From positions 18,058,387-18,122,386 of the forward strand of contig NC_079207.1 in the NCBI RefSeq assembly GCF_026745355.1: a stretch of DNA of 64,000 nt, read 5' to 3'. The notes beneath the pieces were generated by a model. That model searched no databases, was not told where the DNA came from, and saw only the letters and a program-made list of their open reading frames with translations. The stretch is from Beta vulgaris subsp. vulgaris (taxonomy: Eukaryota; Streptophyta; Magnoliopsida; Caryophyllales; Amaranthaceae). Each line of letters opens with the position of its first letter. The stretch's first letter is position 1. Made by a program: the position numbers and the translations under genes. Below are positions 21,368-33,244 of the stretch, piece by piece.

Positions 21368-22599
21368 TCTCTATTATATAAGGGAAGGGGGAAGCTATGG
21401 CGTCCTCTTTTGAACTGACTATTTTGCCCCCTTCCCTTTCTAAATTACAAAATGAATATCAAAATTAAAATCGGGACTCAAAAAAACTACCGAAAATTAA
21501 TTTAACACTCACTAACAAATCATTTAAAAGAAGAAGCTTTACAAATCACTCATAATTAAGAAAATCATGTTATAAAAATCACGCTAATCACTCAAATAAT
21601 CAGGAAACTTTATTAAAACTTAAAATTAACATACAAAGTAAAACTAATAGCCTAGAATGTCAATACATACAAAAACATTTACTACAAAAATTTACTTACA
21701 AATCACTGTTCTCAAGAACCATTCACAATTACATACTCACAGAAGTTACCTATAAACACAAATTTGAGAAAAAGATAAGATTTTGACGGCGATATCACAC
21801 ATTCATCCATCGGCAATTTGCGAACTTCGAAAAAGGTACATAATTCTTTTAACCTTCAAAATTATTTCACATAAGTTGAAATAAACAATAGTAAATTAGT
21901 TGACGGTTATGTAGTTAAAAAAATGGAGATGACAACAATGAGTTCAAAAGGGCTTTTATACAATCAGATTTAAATTTAATTCATTTTCATATAAACAAAT
22001 TTAGTTTTTTCTAAAAAAATGCCAATATTAAAAATTTTGCCCATAACTTTTGCAAAAAGTCCATGTTCAGAAATAAATTTTGAAAAACAAAACAATATCA
22101 AGTCCATGTTCAGAAAAATTTTGAAAAACGAAACAATATCAACTTTTTGCGAACAATTTTTGCAAAAATCCATTTTCAGAAAAAAAAACTAAATTAATTT
22201 GCGAAAAGTAACGATTTTTTTTTCTACAAAAAAAAAATCCAATATCAAATTGTGTATGAAAAAAATCAAAATTTCATTTCAAATATAATTGAAGCTCAAA
22301 GTGTTAAAATTTAGAAAAGGACAAAAATTAAAACGATGGAAAATTTTTAAATATCAATGTGTGCAAACATAATTTAGAAGTTAGACAAGGAAAAAAAACC
22401 TGAGGTTGTATTTGTTAGTGAAATCATAATTTAGAAGTTAGACAAGGAAAAAAAATTATTTACTTTTTCATAGTGTTTCCTATATATAATGAAACTTTTA
22501 CATATATTTGGACCTATCTCTTTCTATATATAATAGCGATTAATTATCAAGGTAAAAAGGTTTATGTAAAATATCATTCAAGAATTAAAGTACAACATA
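21368..22599 (+). mobile_element. Helitron 5' terminus, 3' end not found
   Basis: It starts TCTCTATTATATAAGGGAAG after A, the same 5' end as the Helitron at 22600, and the first ~200 bases are similar (CTATGGCGTCC versus CTATGGTGTCC; ACTATTTTGCCC versus ACTATTTTACCC). No hairpin plus CTAG is seen before the next copy begins, so this copy is truncated or the two were fused. The interior holds a tandem duplication of about 45 bp (22058-22141, AGTCCATGTTCAGAAA...ACAATATCA). No coding capacity. Confidence 0.5.
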
Positions 22600-23223
22600 T
22601 CTCTATTATATAAGGGAAGGGGGGCTATGGTGTCCCCGAATGAAGAGACTATTTTACCCCTGACCTTTTCCTTTGTAAATTACAAATCCACTTACAAACC
22701 AAAGGGAGATTCAAATAAAAATACTGGAAATAAAATTATAACAATCACTCACAAGTCAACTTAAATCATAGAATTGCATAATTTACATTATACAAATCAC
22801 TCAAATGATGAAACTTTACAAAAACCAAAAATTAACTTACAAACTACAACCAATACACTACCACGTCAATACATAAACATACTCACAAAAATTTGACTTG
22901 AAATCCAAATGTACACTTTCTTCACAATATATGAAGTAGTGTACTTAATTTAAAAATCAACTAAATTATAATATTAGAAATCATAGATAAATTCAATAAA
23001 ATTTCTATTTTGTTCATAGAATTTGACCTTGAAAAGTAAAAAAAAAGAAAAGAGACTGGTCAGAGACTTAAGTGACAGAGACTAAACCAATTAAATTTTG
23101 TAACTAAAAAATAATTATACTTGTATGTCTAATGTTCAAATTTTGACTTTTACATAAGTCGAAAAAAATTGAGTTTCTATCTTGAAAAGAATTCAAGCAC
23201 GCATCGCGTGCAAAAAATGCTAG
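22600..23223 (+). mobile_element. Non-autonomous Helitron (624 bp)
   Basis: It begins TCTCTATTATATAAGGGAAG after A and ends with the hairpin GCACGCATCGCGTGC (23197-23211), eight bases, CTAG, then T. Minus-strand copies at 27123-27645 and 30245-30485 share the same ends. No helicase frame is present. Confidence 0.8.
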
Positions 23224-23293
23224 TAGGCTTATAGCTAAAGTCGGGCGCAAGCCACATCACTGGGCAACATAATGGGATAACATGTCTTATGCT

Positions 23294-23732
23294 TGGGGGT
23301 GTAAGTGGATTGAAATGAATTGGACTTTGTCGAATTCAAATCCAGTCCAAAATTTTTTGGACTCGAGAAATTGAGTTCAAGTCCGATCTAACTATTTTTT
23401 GAGTCTAGTTTAGTTCGATAATTTTTTCTTGATTCCGAATCCAGCCCAATCCAATTCAATCCGATAATTATATAATTTTCTTCCTCCCGATTAAGCTCAT
23501 TTTATCCGTTACATAAAATAAGTCACATACATATTTTATATCATGTATATTAATATTAAATATATATACACACTATATATTAATATATATATATATAAAT
23601 ATTTTTGGATTGAACTATACTTATTGGACTCCAAAGGAGTGAGTCCGAATCTACTCCGAAAATATTTGGATTCGAAAATTTAAACTGGACTGAATTGGAC
23701 TCTGGACTTTTTGGAATCCGCTTATACCCCTG
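23294..23732. mobile_element. hAT-type MITE (439 bp)
   Basis: Termini TGGGGGTGTAAGTGGATT and complement CAGGGGTATAAGCGGATT form an imperfect inverted repeat. The flanks CTTATGCT and CTCATGCC match at 6 of 8 positions, so the duplication has decayed. The interior is rich in GAATTGGAC/GTCCAAATC-type subterminal motifs. Confidence 0.6.
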
Positions 23733-24637
23733 CTCATGCCATATCAAGTTGAGCCGTACCCGAAGGGGAAAAAAAAGTTGTCACGCCCATTTTCCAGAAG
23801 AGGTTTCATGCACTACTTAATCAACATGTTGTGCGATGTCGTCAAGCCGGTGACCTCCTTAATAACTTGACCTTTCTTACATTTTTTTTGTTATAAATGA
23901 ATGGGCCAACTCATAGGCTGGCCGTCATGCTTGTACTAGGCTAGTGCTAATTTTTGCCATGGCCAAAGCCCACCATTGTGCCTCTCATGAAAATTGACAT
24001 GGCTTCATTGTCGGCCCTACCCTATAAAGCCATACTCAACACTAGTTTTTATGGGAAACCCGAGGATAAAGTAATAGTCAGTTGTTGTAGACTAGAAGTA
24101 TTTCATAGTATATGGGACAAGGGCCCATCAACATATACCTTTGGGCTTTAATAGTTACATACAAATATTTTGGCTTAGATCGATATAATCGCAAATAGTA
24201 TCATCCATTTACTCTTTGATCTTTAAATAACAATCCAGGATCTAACATTGTAGAAAGTAAATATACTTCATTGTTATTCCCCTCAACCTTTACAAACTTT
24301 AAATCCAATAGAAAATTTGCGTTTCAGATGGTGCTTCATCTAATGTCCCAAATAAGATGATCTTGCCACCTCTCTCGCATAATCTATTTACTTAGTTTGA
24401 TGAGATGACAACATTAAAATGTACTGTCATCTAGATAGGACATATAAAGAACATATATATAATCTCATCAACCCTGTGAGAAATGGTATTGCTACATATA
24501 CTGATATACATGACATATAAATATGCAAATACAATATAAATTAGTTATTACAAGGTACATATTACGAGTATATGGTAAAGTTTTATTAATGTGATGAACC
24601 CCACCCCCTTTCCAACTTCCAATTTCCATGCGCACAT
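23733..24637. other. Non-coding spacer downstream of the 189-codon ORF
   Basis: No transposon boundary or gene is recognised. The 65-codon plus-strand frame near 23954-24151 has no recognisable domain. Part of this may be the 3' flank of the minus-strand ORF that follows. Confidence 0.3.
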
Positions 24638-25207
24638 CTATGCGGTACGTAGCTTGCATTTTGGTAACAAATTTTTCCCTTTTGGGTTTTTTGTAACTTC
24701 TTTTCCCGTTTGTATCTTCTTTCGGACCACATTATGACAAGTTTTTAGGGGTCTAATAGATCTAAGACTATTGGCCCAATCAAATTTCTTGTGATCAGTA
24801 ACATTCTTGTTAGAATCATGCTTACTAACATGAAACTTGTTGTTATTATACTTCTCAGCAGGCTTCTTTTTAATCTCTTTAATTTCAATTATGGTCCCTC
24901 CCTCCACTTTTATCATAATGTTGACCTCAAAAACTACCTTGTTTTTGTTACTCTTGTTAAGTTGTTGTTGCTTCAATTGTTGCTGTTTCTGTTGTTGTGG
25001 CTTGCTACAAGTCTGCTTGTCTTTTTGGTGTTGGTATAGACGATGAAGGCGAAGCGCGAGGCGAGATAACTCATCTTTGATTTCTCCTTCTAAATTTTTT
25101 TCAATGTCCATCTCAAGCTCTCCCCTGATTCTTTGCTCTTCCTCAGACATATGGGTGTTGCCTTTGTAATTTTGCATGTTTTCTTTGTGATCAACTCCTT
25201 TGTGCAT
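24638..25207 (-). CDS. Uncharacterised 189-residue basic protein
   Basis: A single open frame on the minus strand with ATG at 25207 and TAG at 24640-24638. I do not recognise a named family. Residues about 21-60 (EEEQRIRGELEMDIEKNLEG, then EIKDELSRLALRLHRLYQHQ) look like an amphipathic helix or coiled coil. A Gln/Lys-rich stretch follows (residues 65-85), then a possible beta-strand segment VVFEVNIMIKVEGGTIIEIK, and a strongly basic C-terminal half. No signal peptide or membrane segment is visible, and nothing resembles gag, pol or transposase. On the minus strand a TATAA lies about 45 bases upstream of the ATG, and another ATG in a different frame lies at 25239. It is longer and more structured than the random frames nearby, so a real single-exon gene is plausible; expression is unknown. 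Confidence 0.5.
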   Translation of the reverse strand: MHKGVDHKENMQNYKGNTHMSEEEQRIRGELEMDIEKNLEGEIKDELSRLALRLHRLYQHQKDKQTCSKPQQQKQQQLKQQQLNKSNKNKVVFEVNIMIKVEGGTIIEIKEIKKKPAEKYNNNKFHVSKHDSNKNVTDHKKFDWANSLRSIRPLKTCHNVVRKKIQTGKEVTKNPKGKNLLPKCKLRTA

Positions 25208-26200
25208 GTTTCGTGGCTCTTCGACTTTCTAAGCTTCATCAGTTATAAAAAGGAATTAATATTTTACACTTGTGTAATGTAACCATTAATTTTTCTCATA
25301 ACATCGAATTTAACAATTAACACACGTAATTAAATCATCTACCATTATGTATGTGACATAATCAAACTTATTGTACGTGTTCATTAAGCAGTGTATGTGG
25401 TTTATATTGAGCCTGTCTAAGTCAGGGGGTGAGATTAAGTATTTATATAAAAATGTTTAGTAAAATCAATCGTTTATTAGCTATATTGGGTCTTGAGTAA
25501 GGGGTGGATTAAGTATTTATAAAAATATTTCGTAAAATCAATTGATTATTAGCTCTATCTATATCTAAGTAACCAAATTTATAATAACACAACCAAAATT
25601 TGTTCCAATCAATTTCTTTTCATTGCAATTGATTAATTAACTAGTAAGCTAATTAAAAAAATCAATTTCCAAATAAGTCTCGTTTCACAATTATATTTTC
25701 ACAAATAAGGGTGTGTTATTATCAACATATTGATTCACATTTCAAATGCATCTATGGGACCTTTGGAATTAAACAAAAGGTCTGTGGTGGTTTGATTATG
25801 AAGTACTCCCATCAAATATATACATGGAATTTGCACCAAGTAGGCGAACATAATTCAAGATTGAATGTTATAATGCACAATTGCACATATAAAGAATTCA
25901 TGTATCAAATAGTTGCAAATCGATGGGGGCATGCCCAATAGTGACAACACTATATAGTAGACGGGTAAGCAAATCATGTGGAAAGAAGCGAGGGACAAGC
26001 TTAAGGATATAATTGTGAACATAACTTGTTTTAGTGATAGAATTATTTGTATATATCTCCCTCTCTTAAGTCTTAGGTATAGGAGTTAGAACAAGCTTTA
26101 CAAGAACTCTCCTCGTTGGAAATAGTAAATTCTACTAGTGTTCATGTAGGTGGTTCAATAACATTATTCCTCCAAACACTACAAGAACTAGGTTTTCGTC
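25208..26200. other. Upstream flank of the 189-codon ORF, with local duplication
   Basis: Two imperfect copies of a ~75-bp unit (GATTAAGTATTTATA...GTAAAATCAATYGWTTATTAGCT) lie at about 25430-25485 and 25505-25560. The rest is AT-rich with no supported gene; the 76-codon frame at 25711-25941 has no recognisable domain. Confidence 0.35.
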
Positions 26201-26204
26201 ATCA

Positions 26205-27115
26205 ACTAGTTACTTTTTATAGGAAAAAAAGTTAGCTATTTCTTTATGTGAGAACATATAAAATGTGAGAGTAGATTTATGTTTAGAACATACACAACAC
26301 TTTTCAGAGTATATGCAGTATTTTTTAGAGCATACTTAACCTTTTGTTTTTAGAGCATATGTAACACTTTTTAGAACAATAATTTATAGAACATATGCTA
26401 TGATTTCAAAACATGAATTTCCAAAGTTTAGAACATGAAATAACAAGTTTTAGAACATATAATAACAATTTTTAGAACATGAAATACAAAATTTTAGAAC
26501 ATGAAATTCAACCTAGATAAAATTGAACTTCAGAACTTCTGGTGAAAAAATTTGTTAAACTTATTAACAATCACTATTGAATTCATGTAACTTTGTTGAT
26601 TTATATATGAAGAACTTTGTTGAATTTCATTTTGAATTTAGTGCAGTTTATTTGAGGAGAGAGAATGAGTATTCTTTAGTAGTGAAAATGGTCATTTTCA
26701 GAAAAGAGAACAAACATGAAGTCATTCTAAATAAGTTTAATCTTTTATGAATAATTCCGTTGCACTTGTTACGAACTTGATTGAAGTTGAACTTGGAGCT
26801 TCAACTAAGTCTACTTGAGCAAAGAAAATGGGTATTCTTGAGAGAGAGAATTACTCTTCTATAGAGGAGAGAGAAACAAAATAAATTCGTAGTTAATGAA
26901 TGTGAGCTAAACAGATTGAATTTCAGAAAATTTATTGAAGAATTTAGTAAAATTTGTGAAAAATTGGTTGAATTTGAGTTTGAAACTTTAATGGAGTCTT
27001 TTTTAGAAAAAAAAACATAATTTAGAATATATCACTTAATTTATAAAACATAGAATGTGTTCTCACATTAAAAAGTGTTTTCACATAAGGTGTTCTCACA
27101 AGAGTCTTCCCCTAT
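26205..27115. repeat. Element with TTTAGAACAT repeats and TGTGAGAACA termini
   Basis: Between 26280 and 26515 the motif TTTTAGAACAT recurs about ten times at irregular 20-30-bp spacing. The outer parts are related in inverted form: TTTATGTGAGAACATATAAA near 26238 and TGTTCTCACATTAAAAAGTG with ACATAAGGTGTTCTCACA near 27055-27100. This looks like a non-autonomous DNA transposon or Helitron-like element; a clear duplication was not found. Confidence 0.4.
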
Positions 27116-27122
27116 TTATATA

Positions 27123-27645
27123 CTAGCCTTCATATGCACGCGATGCGTGCGTTAATTTCAAAATTTGTTATTCTATTATATACTCCATTCGTACTTTATT
27201 TATGATTAAACTTAAATGTGAAAAATTCAACAGTTAGATGAATTTAGATATATTAACTCGCTAATGTAAAAAAATAAAAAGATTGCGAGTTATTGTTAAC
27301 ATTACTTTTTTGTGAATGAATATTGAACAGAAAGAATAAAAATAATGAGTTGGTTTAACTGAATTAAAGAGTATCAAAGGTAGTGAATGTTTAGACTTTT
27401 CATGTGCACGTTATGTATGCCATCTTTTTTTTTATAAGGTATAAATATTTTGTCCATTTAATTTTTGATTGAAGTATTTGATGCATATACCATTTTAAAC
27501 TTGTTTTAAATGGCAAATTGGAATGAGAATTTTTAAATGATTTGCTTTTGTAATTTTTTTCATCCTATTAATTAGATCATTAAGGGTATTTTAGTCACTT
27601 CAAAAGAGGACACCACACCTCCTCCCTTGGCTTATATAATAGAGA
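27123..27645 (-). mobile_element. Non-autonomous Helitron, minus strand (523 bp)
   Basis: On the minus strand it begins TCTCTATTATATAAGCCAAG after A and ends with the hairpin GCACGCATCGCGTGC (plus 27136-27150), identical to that at 23197, then CTAG and T. Same family as 22600-23223. Confidence 0.8.
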
Positions 27646-27943
27646 TATAGATATATATATGTTTGCGCTTTCATGTTGATGCATGCAAACACTATCGATA
27701 CATGTGAGTCAGAATTCAGATTGCATCAATGTATAGCAAATGAAGGACATGTATATGAGATAAAAGATATAGATTATTTAGGATTTAATTGTATTCTTTT
27801 TCTCTCTACAAAAAACCGTATTTAGTCTCAAAATACCCAAGTCACCTCCAATGCAAAGGCATGAAATATTTTTTTTTACAGAAATTATTGGTTGTAAGTG
27901 TCTAACTGTTACACCATAATTTATGGTGCAATAGCAACCTATA

Positions 27944-28129
27944 TGTGGGATAGATTTAGGAGCATTTCCTAAATCTCTATCTATCTATAAGTGTTTATCT
28001 TGACATATCTAAAAGTATTTGTTTCGAGATGATATTTCTTAGTATTATATTTAGTTTAGGATAAATCTATCTATCTAGAATTGTTTATCTAGACATACAT
28101 ATCTAAAAATATTTATTTCAAAATAAATA

Positions 28130-28192
<63 letters not shown>

Positions 28193-28240
28193 ACTTCTAA
28201 ATAGATAGATTTAGGAAATACTCCTAAATCTATCCCAACA
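27944..28240. mobile_element. Foldback MITE with central (AT)n
   Basis: The left arm GGGATAGATTTAGGAGCATT TCCTAAATC is matched in inverted orientation by GATTTAGGAAATACTCCTAA ATCTATCCC on the right, and each arm contains its own small palindrome (GATTTAGGA...TCCTAAATC). The arms flank a (TA)n run at about 28134-28190. A duplicated target site was not identified. Confidence 0.55.
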
Positions 28241-28396
28241 TAACCCACAAACCACCACTTCTTTTGTAAAAGAAAAAAAAATCAAATTACATAAAATGAA
28301 CGACAAAATGACATAAGATTCATGTCATTATTTGTATGGTGCATGCATGTCATTCCTTTTGAGTTCTATGTCAGTATACATGTTACACAATAAGTC

Positions 28397-29283
28397 CAGT
28401 GGCGGATCTAGGAATTGGACCACGTGGGTTCGGAATAATTTTAATTTTAATTTTTAATTTTTTTTGTTTTTGAATTTTTTATAGCATTGAAGGACGAGGA
28501 AAAAAATAAACTTTCAATTGTACTTAGCAAGGCTTTATTCTTGATTACATCATCACAAAAAAAATATGATAATTAATTTCTTGTAGTAATGAAAGACTAT
28601 CAATTTTTTAACAAGCTATAGAGTTATAAAAACTACAAATCGAGTATTAACTATTAAGACTTTTTTCATTGAATTAACTTATCATGTTATACACTTATAT
28701 GTATAACAAAATATGAAACTTTAACAACTAGCTAGCACAAATATGACGTCGACAAAAAGATAATGTAAATTAACCGAATTCATTAGTTTTTACAATATTT
28801 GTACTTGCTGGGCGGGAGAGATTTATAGATAAAAAAGAGAGTTTAAAAAATTAAAGGAGCATGAAGAAAAAGAAAAAAAAAACAAGGATATAATGCAATA
28901 AGCCAAGAAGGGGATGAAAAAAACCAAAGAAATAATGCAGTAAGTCTAAAGGGAATAAGTAAGTCTAAAGGGAATAAGGAAGGATCAAAAAAGGGAAAAA
29001 AAACAAATAATGCAGTAAGCCTAAAGGAAGTAAGTACTAAGGGAGGATAGAAAAAGAAAAAAAAAACAACAAACCACTTTACTGAGATTCGAACCTCAGA
29101 CCAGGAGAACAAATGAGATTGTAGTTCATTACCTTTACCGCTGAGCTACCAGGCATTTAAACGATATAAATTCGCTGTGTTTTATATATATTTTATTGTT
29201 TTCTTTGCCCAGTTTTCGTGTTTTTGTCCCGGATCCACGTGGGTTCAGTTGAACCCACTGAACCCACGCTGGATCCGCCCCTG
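28397..29283. mobile_element. hAT-type non-autonomous element (887 bp)
   Basis: An exact 8-bp duplication AATAAGTC lies at 28389-28396 and 29284-29291. Termini CAGTGGCGGATCTAG and complement CAGGGGCGGATCCAG form the inverted repeat, followed by subterminal CACGTGGGTTC. It is a common plant hAT-like family. The interior holds short GGAATAAGTAAGTCTAAAGG duplications near 28940-29030 and no transposase; the 89-codon minus-strand frame is low-complexity. Confidence 0.85.
29082..29158 (-). repeat. tRNA-like sequence inside the hAT element
   Basis: The minus strand reads GCCTGGTAGCTCAGCGGTAA AG...TGAGGTTCGAATCTCAG, with good box A (TAGCTCAGCGGT) and box B (GGTTCGAATC) elements. The T-arm pairs (CTGAG/CTCAG), but the acceptor ends do not pair convincingly. 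A tRNA pseudogene or SINE head is more likely than a functional tRNA. Confidence 0.5.
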
Positions 29284-29579
29284 AATAAGTCATGATATAA
29301 CATGTTACATATTTATATGTTGAGCTAATAAACCTTCATATATTATATGGAGCATAATTTTGTATGCTCCTGAGTGCATGCAATAATTTGCTAATATAAA
29401 TAGGATATAGGGTGCATGAAATAATTTGCTAATTAGGCTAGGGTAGAAATATATCATATCGATCGCCTTGAAATAATCCCAAATTTAAGAAAGACAGTAC
29501 AATGAAATGAACATAATCACTAAAAGGTACACTTCAAAAAAAAAATCACTGAAAAATAAAATAGAAGAAGAGAGGAGGG

Positions 29580-29616
<37 letters not shown>

Positions 29617-30198
29617 AGAGAAATGAGAAACCTATTGAATCAAGATCAACATGAGCAGCTTGGTGGACACCATCTTTGATTCGAATGTATGATTATTGTT
29701 TATAGCTTGTATCTATGCAATTTTGATGAAAATTGTTGACTCTATGCATAACTTTCTGTTAGTTGGTCCCCAACTTAAATACACCAATGGAATCTAGGAT
29801 TGATGTGACTACAAATAATCTAAGGAGCACGAAAATAAGGAGTGAATAAGACCTAAATATTGGTGTGTTAAAGAATAAGACAAATTACAGTTGATTTATT
29901 CAAATTTAGGCGCCAAATATCTGTAACTGAAATTGTAGCTGGGAATGAAAATTAGAGATTGTGTTAAGAGTGCATGACACTAGGAAACTGACTGCCTGAT
30001 ATAATATGAGGAAATAAATTGAGTACTTAACTTAGAAGGAAACATAATATGGGTTTGGCCAGCCTTTGAAGCATAACACAAGTATTTCTTGCATCACATT
30101 TACATTAACTCATGCACATGGGTTTTGTATTTTGACATATACTTCGTTTTCATGTCAAATTGTGTCTCTCCTTGAAGCTTTTCACTTTGAAATTTGAA
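29284..30198. other. Spacer with poly(A) run
   Basis: A run of about 30 A lies at 29582-29612, of unknown origin. No gene is supported. The last five bases, TTGAA (30194-30198), are the left target duplication of the copia element that follows. Confidence 0.4.
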
Positions 30199-30244
30199 TA
30201 TTAGAATATGTGTTACTAAGGAGTCTAGTTCAGTTAGTTCAAAA

Positions 30245-30485
30245 CTAGTTTTACATGCACGCAATGCGTGCGATAACATGTGATAACAAATGAAGTAGAA
30301 AATAAAACTAATTGGGTAGAATTACTGTTTTTACATTTTATTTTCTTAAAAAACTGATATTTTAAATGTCCTATTTTCCCCCTCTTTTTTCATTCAAATG
30401 AAACAGTTAGTTATCCCCTATTTTTTTCTTTTTTTCCTTTTTCTATTTTTTGGTGTCCCCCATGTGTTGCCTTATATAATAGAGA
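30245..30485 (-). mobile_element. Short Helitron inside the copia 5' LTR (241 bp)
   Basis: On the minus strand it starts TCTCTATTATATAAGGCAAC after A and ends with the hairpin GCACGCATTGCGTGC (plus 30257-30271) and CTAG followed by T. Removing it restores AGTTAGTTCAAAATGTAATT, collinear with the 3' LTR at 39108-39127, and shows insertion between A and T without duplication. Confidence 0.85.
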
Positions 30486-32587
30486 TGTAATTCTATCTGT
30501 AAATACTAATGGAAAAAAGTTCATCTGATGGGGTCAAATTTGGGCCATATTGATGCGATTTCGGTAGTGGTGTCAGAAACAGATCTGACCGCTGGGTCAA
30601 CCTGATTCTGACCTGACTTGAACTTGGTTCGACTTGTGAGGGTTAGTCTCCAAACCTGACCGAAACCTGACCTGGAATTACCCAGACCTGACCGGCACCC
30701 GGCAAGATTATATCCTGACCTGTTCAGACAGACCTGCTTTCAAACCCGAACCCGACCGTAATGAGCAAGATATTATTAAAATTCAATATTTTTTTATATC
30801 TACAAAATCATTTAAATATGTTAATTTATAAAACTTATTATATTTAATATTTAAATAAAATAAATAATTAAATTACATTTAATTTAATTTAAGAATATTG
30901 AATATCATGTACTTGTTTATATTTTCATTTAATTACCCAATGTCCTCATTTTCAAATAATATTAAAAAATATCTGGTTATACTCCAAAATTATAATCCAT
31001 TTTAGTATTCTACTAAAATTTCTCCATTTTTTCTACCAAATTATCCCATTTAATATTCTACCAAATTTGCTACCAAATAATATTTCAAACTCTCATAACC
31101 CTATACTAAAGAACAACATATGAATATGAAATTCATTCTTATTGAAGTAAAAGTTAAAGCATATACAATGAAGTAAAAGTTACAGCAAATTTGAATTGAA
31201 TTGATTGTTTAACTTTACATCTAGAAAATTAAAGAAATGAATCTACAATTCAGTAATTTACAGAAATTTGGGCAAAAAAAAAAACAATTCAGTGCTTGAA
31301 ATTGCATCTTCATTCTTCACTTAAAAATTTGCAAGAAAGATGTTTCTTCAACTTCTAGCTCAAATCTTCTACATAACCTGGTCTTTAGATCTGGAAAATT
31401 AGAAAAAAATAAAGAAAGACAAAATTCTCAAAACCAAAGTTGATACTCCATAATTAACGAGAGCTAAAGAGTAACTTACCATCCAACAACAATGAAGCAA
31501 GAAGGGAAGAAAAATCAAAATCGAAAAGGGAGATGTATCGAAAAGGGAGATAGTAAAAACCAAGAACGACTAGGTAAGCTACTTTATTAAAACCAAATCG
31601 AGATCATAAGCGTCCAACAACTTACAGGCTCCCCATGTTGTTATGCCAACAATATATGCAAAAAACTGGTAGAAATCATTATATAATAACCAAAACTACA
31701 AGTTGATCAACAAAATTAATTCCTTTTATATAAACATAACTACAAAATTAACTATACCTTTTGGGTTGATTGACTCAGAATTGGGTACTGGAGCCATAAT
31801 TTATATCGACAAATAACTGCGATAAGAAACATATAAATCAGTCTTAAATCCAATAATTCAACACAATCCTATCCTAGATCTAACCAAAAACTAATTCAAC
31901 ACAAAAAACTAATTCAACTACTTGCAGATAAGGGAAGGGTGAAGGCTCTTCATCTGACCATAACATTAATCAGGTTTGTCGTCTTGACTTGCCTTATTTA
32001 TGTTGTTTAGCAAAGATAAAAAATTTAGATTGCTTTTGGGAATCGAATACTGAGTCGCCGGCACCTAAACAAACATTCCGACGATGATGAGAATCAGAAA
32101 TTGATGAGAGAGACTCATAGATAGTGATCATCGTAAAGTGATGGATTAAAAAAAAGAAGATCTGAAGCAATGGAGTTGAAGGATTAAGAGTTTTAGAGAA
32201 TTAGAGAATGAGATGGAGGCCGGTGGGCAGATGAAAGATTGAAAGGGGTGGGGATTAGGGTTTTAGAGAGGATAGATGGAAGAAAGACTAGAGAAATGCA
32301 AATGGGTTTTAGAGATTGATGGTTAGATTTTGATCTTTCTTAAATCAAAGGGTTCTAATTCATGATCCATTATATTATTTCTTGACCAATAGGAAAAGAG
32401 AATGCTCTAACACATGGATTGATGACCTAGCACACATGATTGATAATCTTCTATTCTTATAAGTTATAATCTTACTAATTATTGTCTTGGTTTAGTAACT
32501 TACTAACTTTATATTGAAATTTTGATTATTTTTATTGAAATTATTATGATTAGTATTTAAGCCATAACTATCATTTATTAATTAACA

Positions 32588-32705
<118 letters not shown>

Positions 32706-33244
32706 ATCGTGTTATTTTATTATTATTATTTCGAATCGTAATGCGTACCATAATTGAGTCGTTTATATTTTATATAAATCTAGTAATTGATCGTATTTTC
32801 GTAGTTAATATGTAATTCTCATTATATTATCAGTAGTTGTACTATTAAAGCATATTAAGAGTCGGTACTCCTCATACTTGTTAATAATCAATCACGTATT
32901 CGCTATAATGGTTCCAATATTATAAACGTCTTAATACATTTAAGCCTACTGATAAAATAGTTTCTTTATAGTCACATATATATACAAAGTTAAGAGAATA
33001 CCACAAATACTATATTTAGTAACTAGTAAGTACTTGTTAGCAATTAACTTATTGATGTTACTTTTAATAAGTTATTGTTAGCTTTTATATGGGTATATAT
33101 TTGGATATAATTTACTATTATTAATATTGTGCAACATATGAACCCGCGTTATAATCACGTGCCTCATATAGTCATATGAACCGTCGTTGTAAATCTATGA
33201 ATTATATATTGTTATTGTTATTGTTATTTGTTATTATTCCTCTT

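Noticed and set aside
26280..26515. Repeat array resembling a CRISPR
   Set aside because: Repeats are about 11 bp, imperfect and irregularly spaced, there are no cas genes, and the genome is plant nuclear DNA.
29082..29158. Functional tRNA gene on the minus strand
   Set aside because: A and B boxes are good but acceptor-stem pairing is not convincing and it lies inside a hAT element; listed only as tRNA-like.
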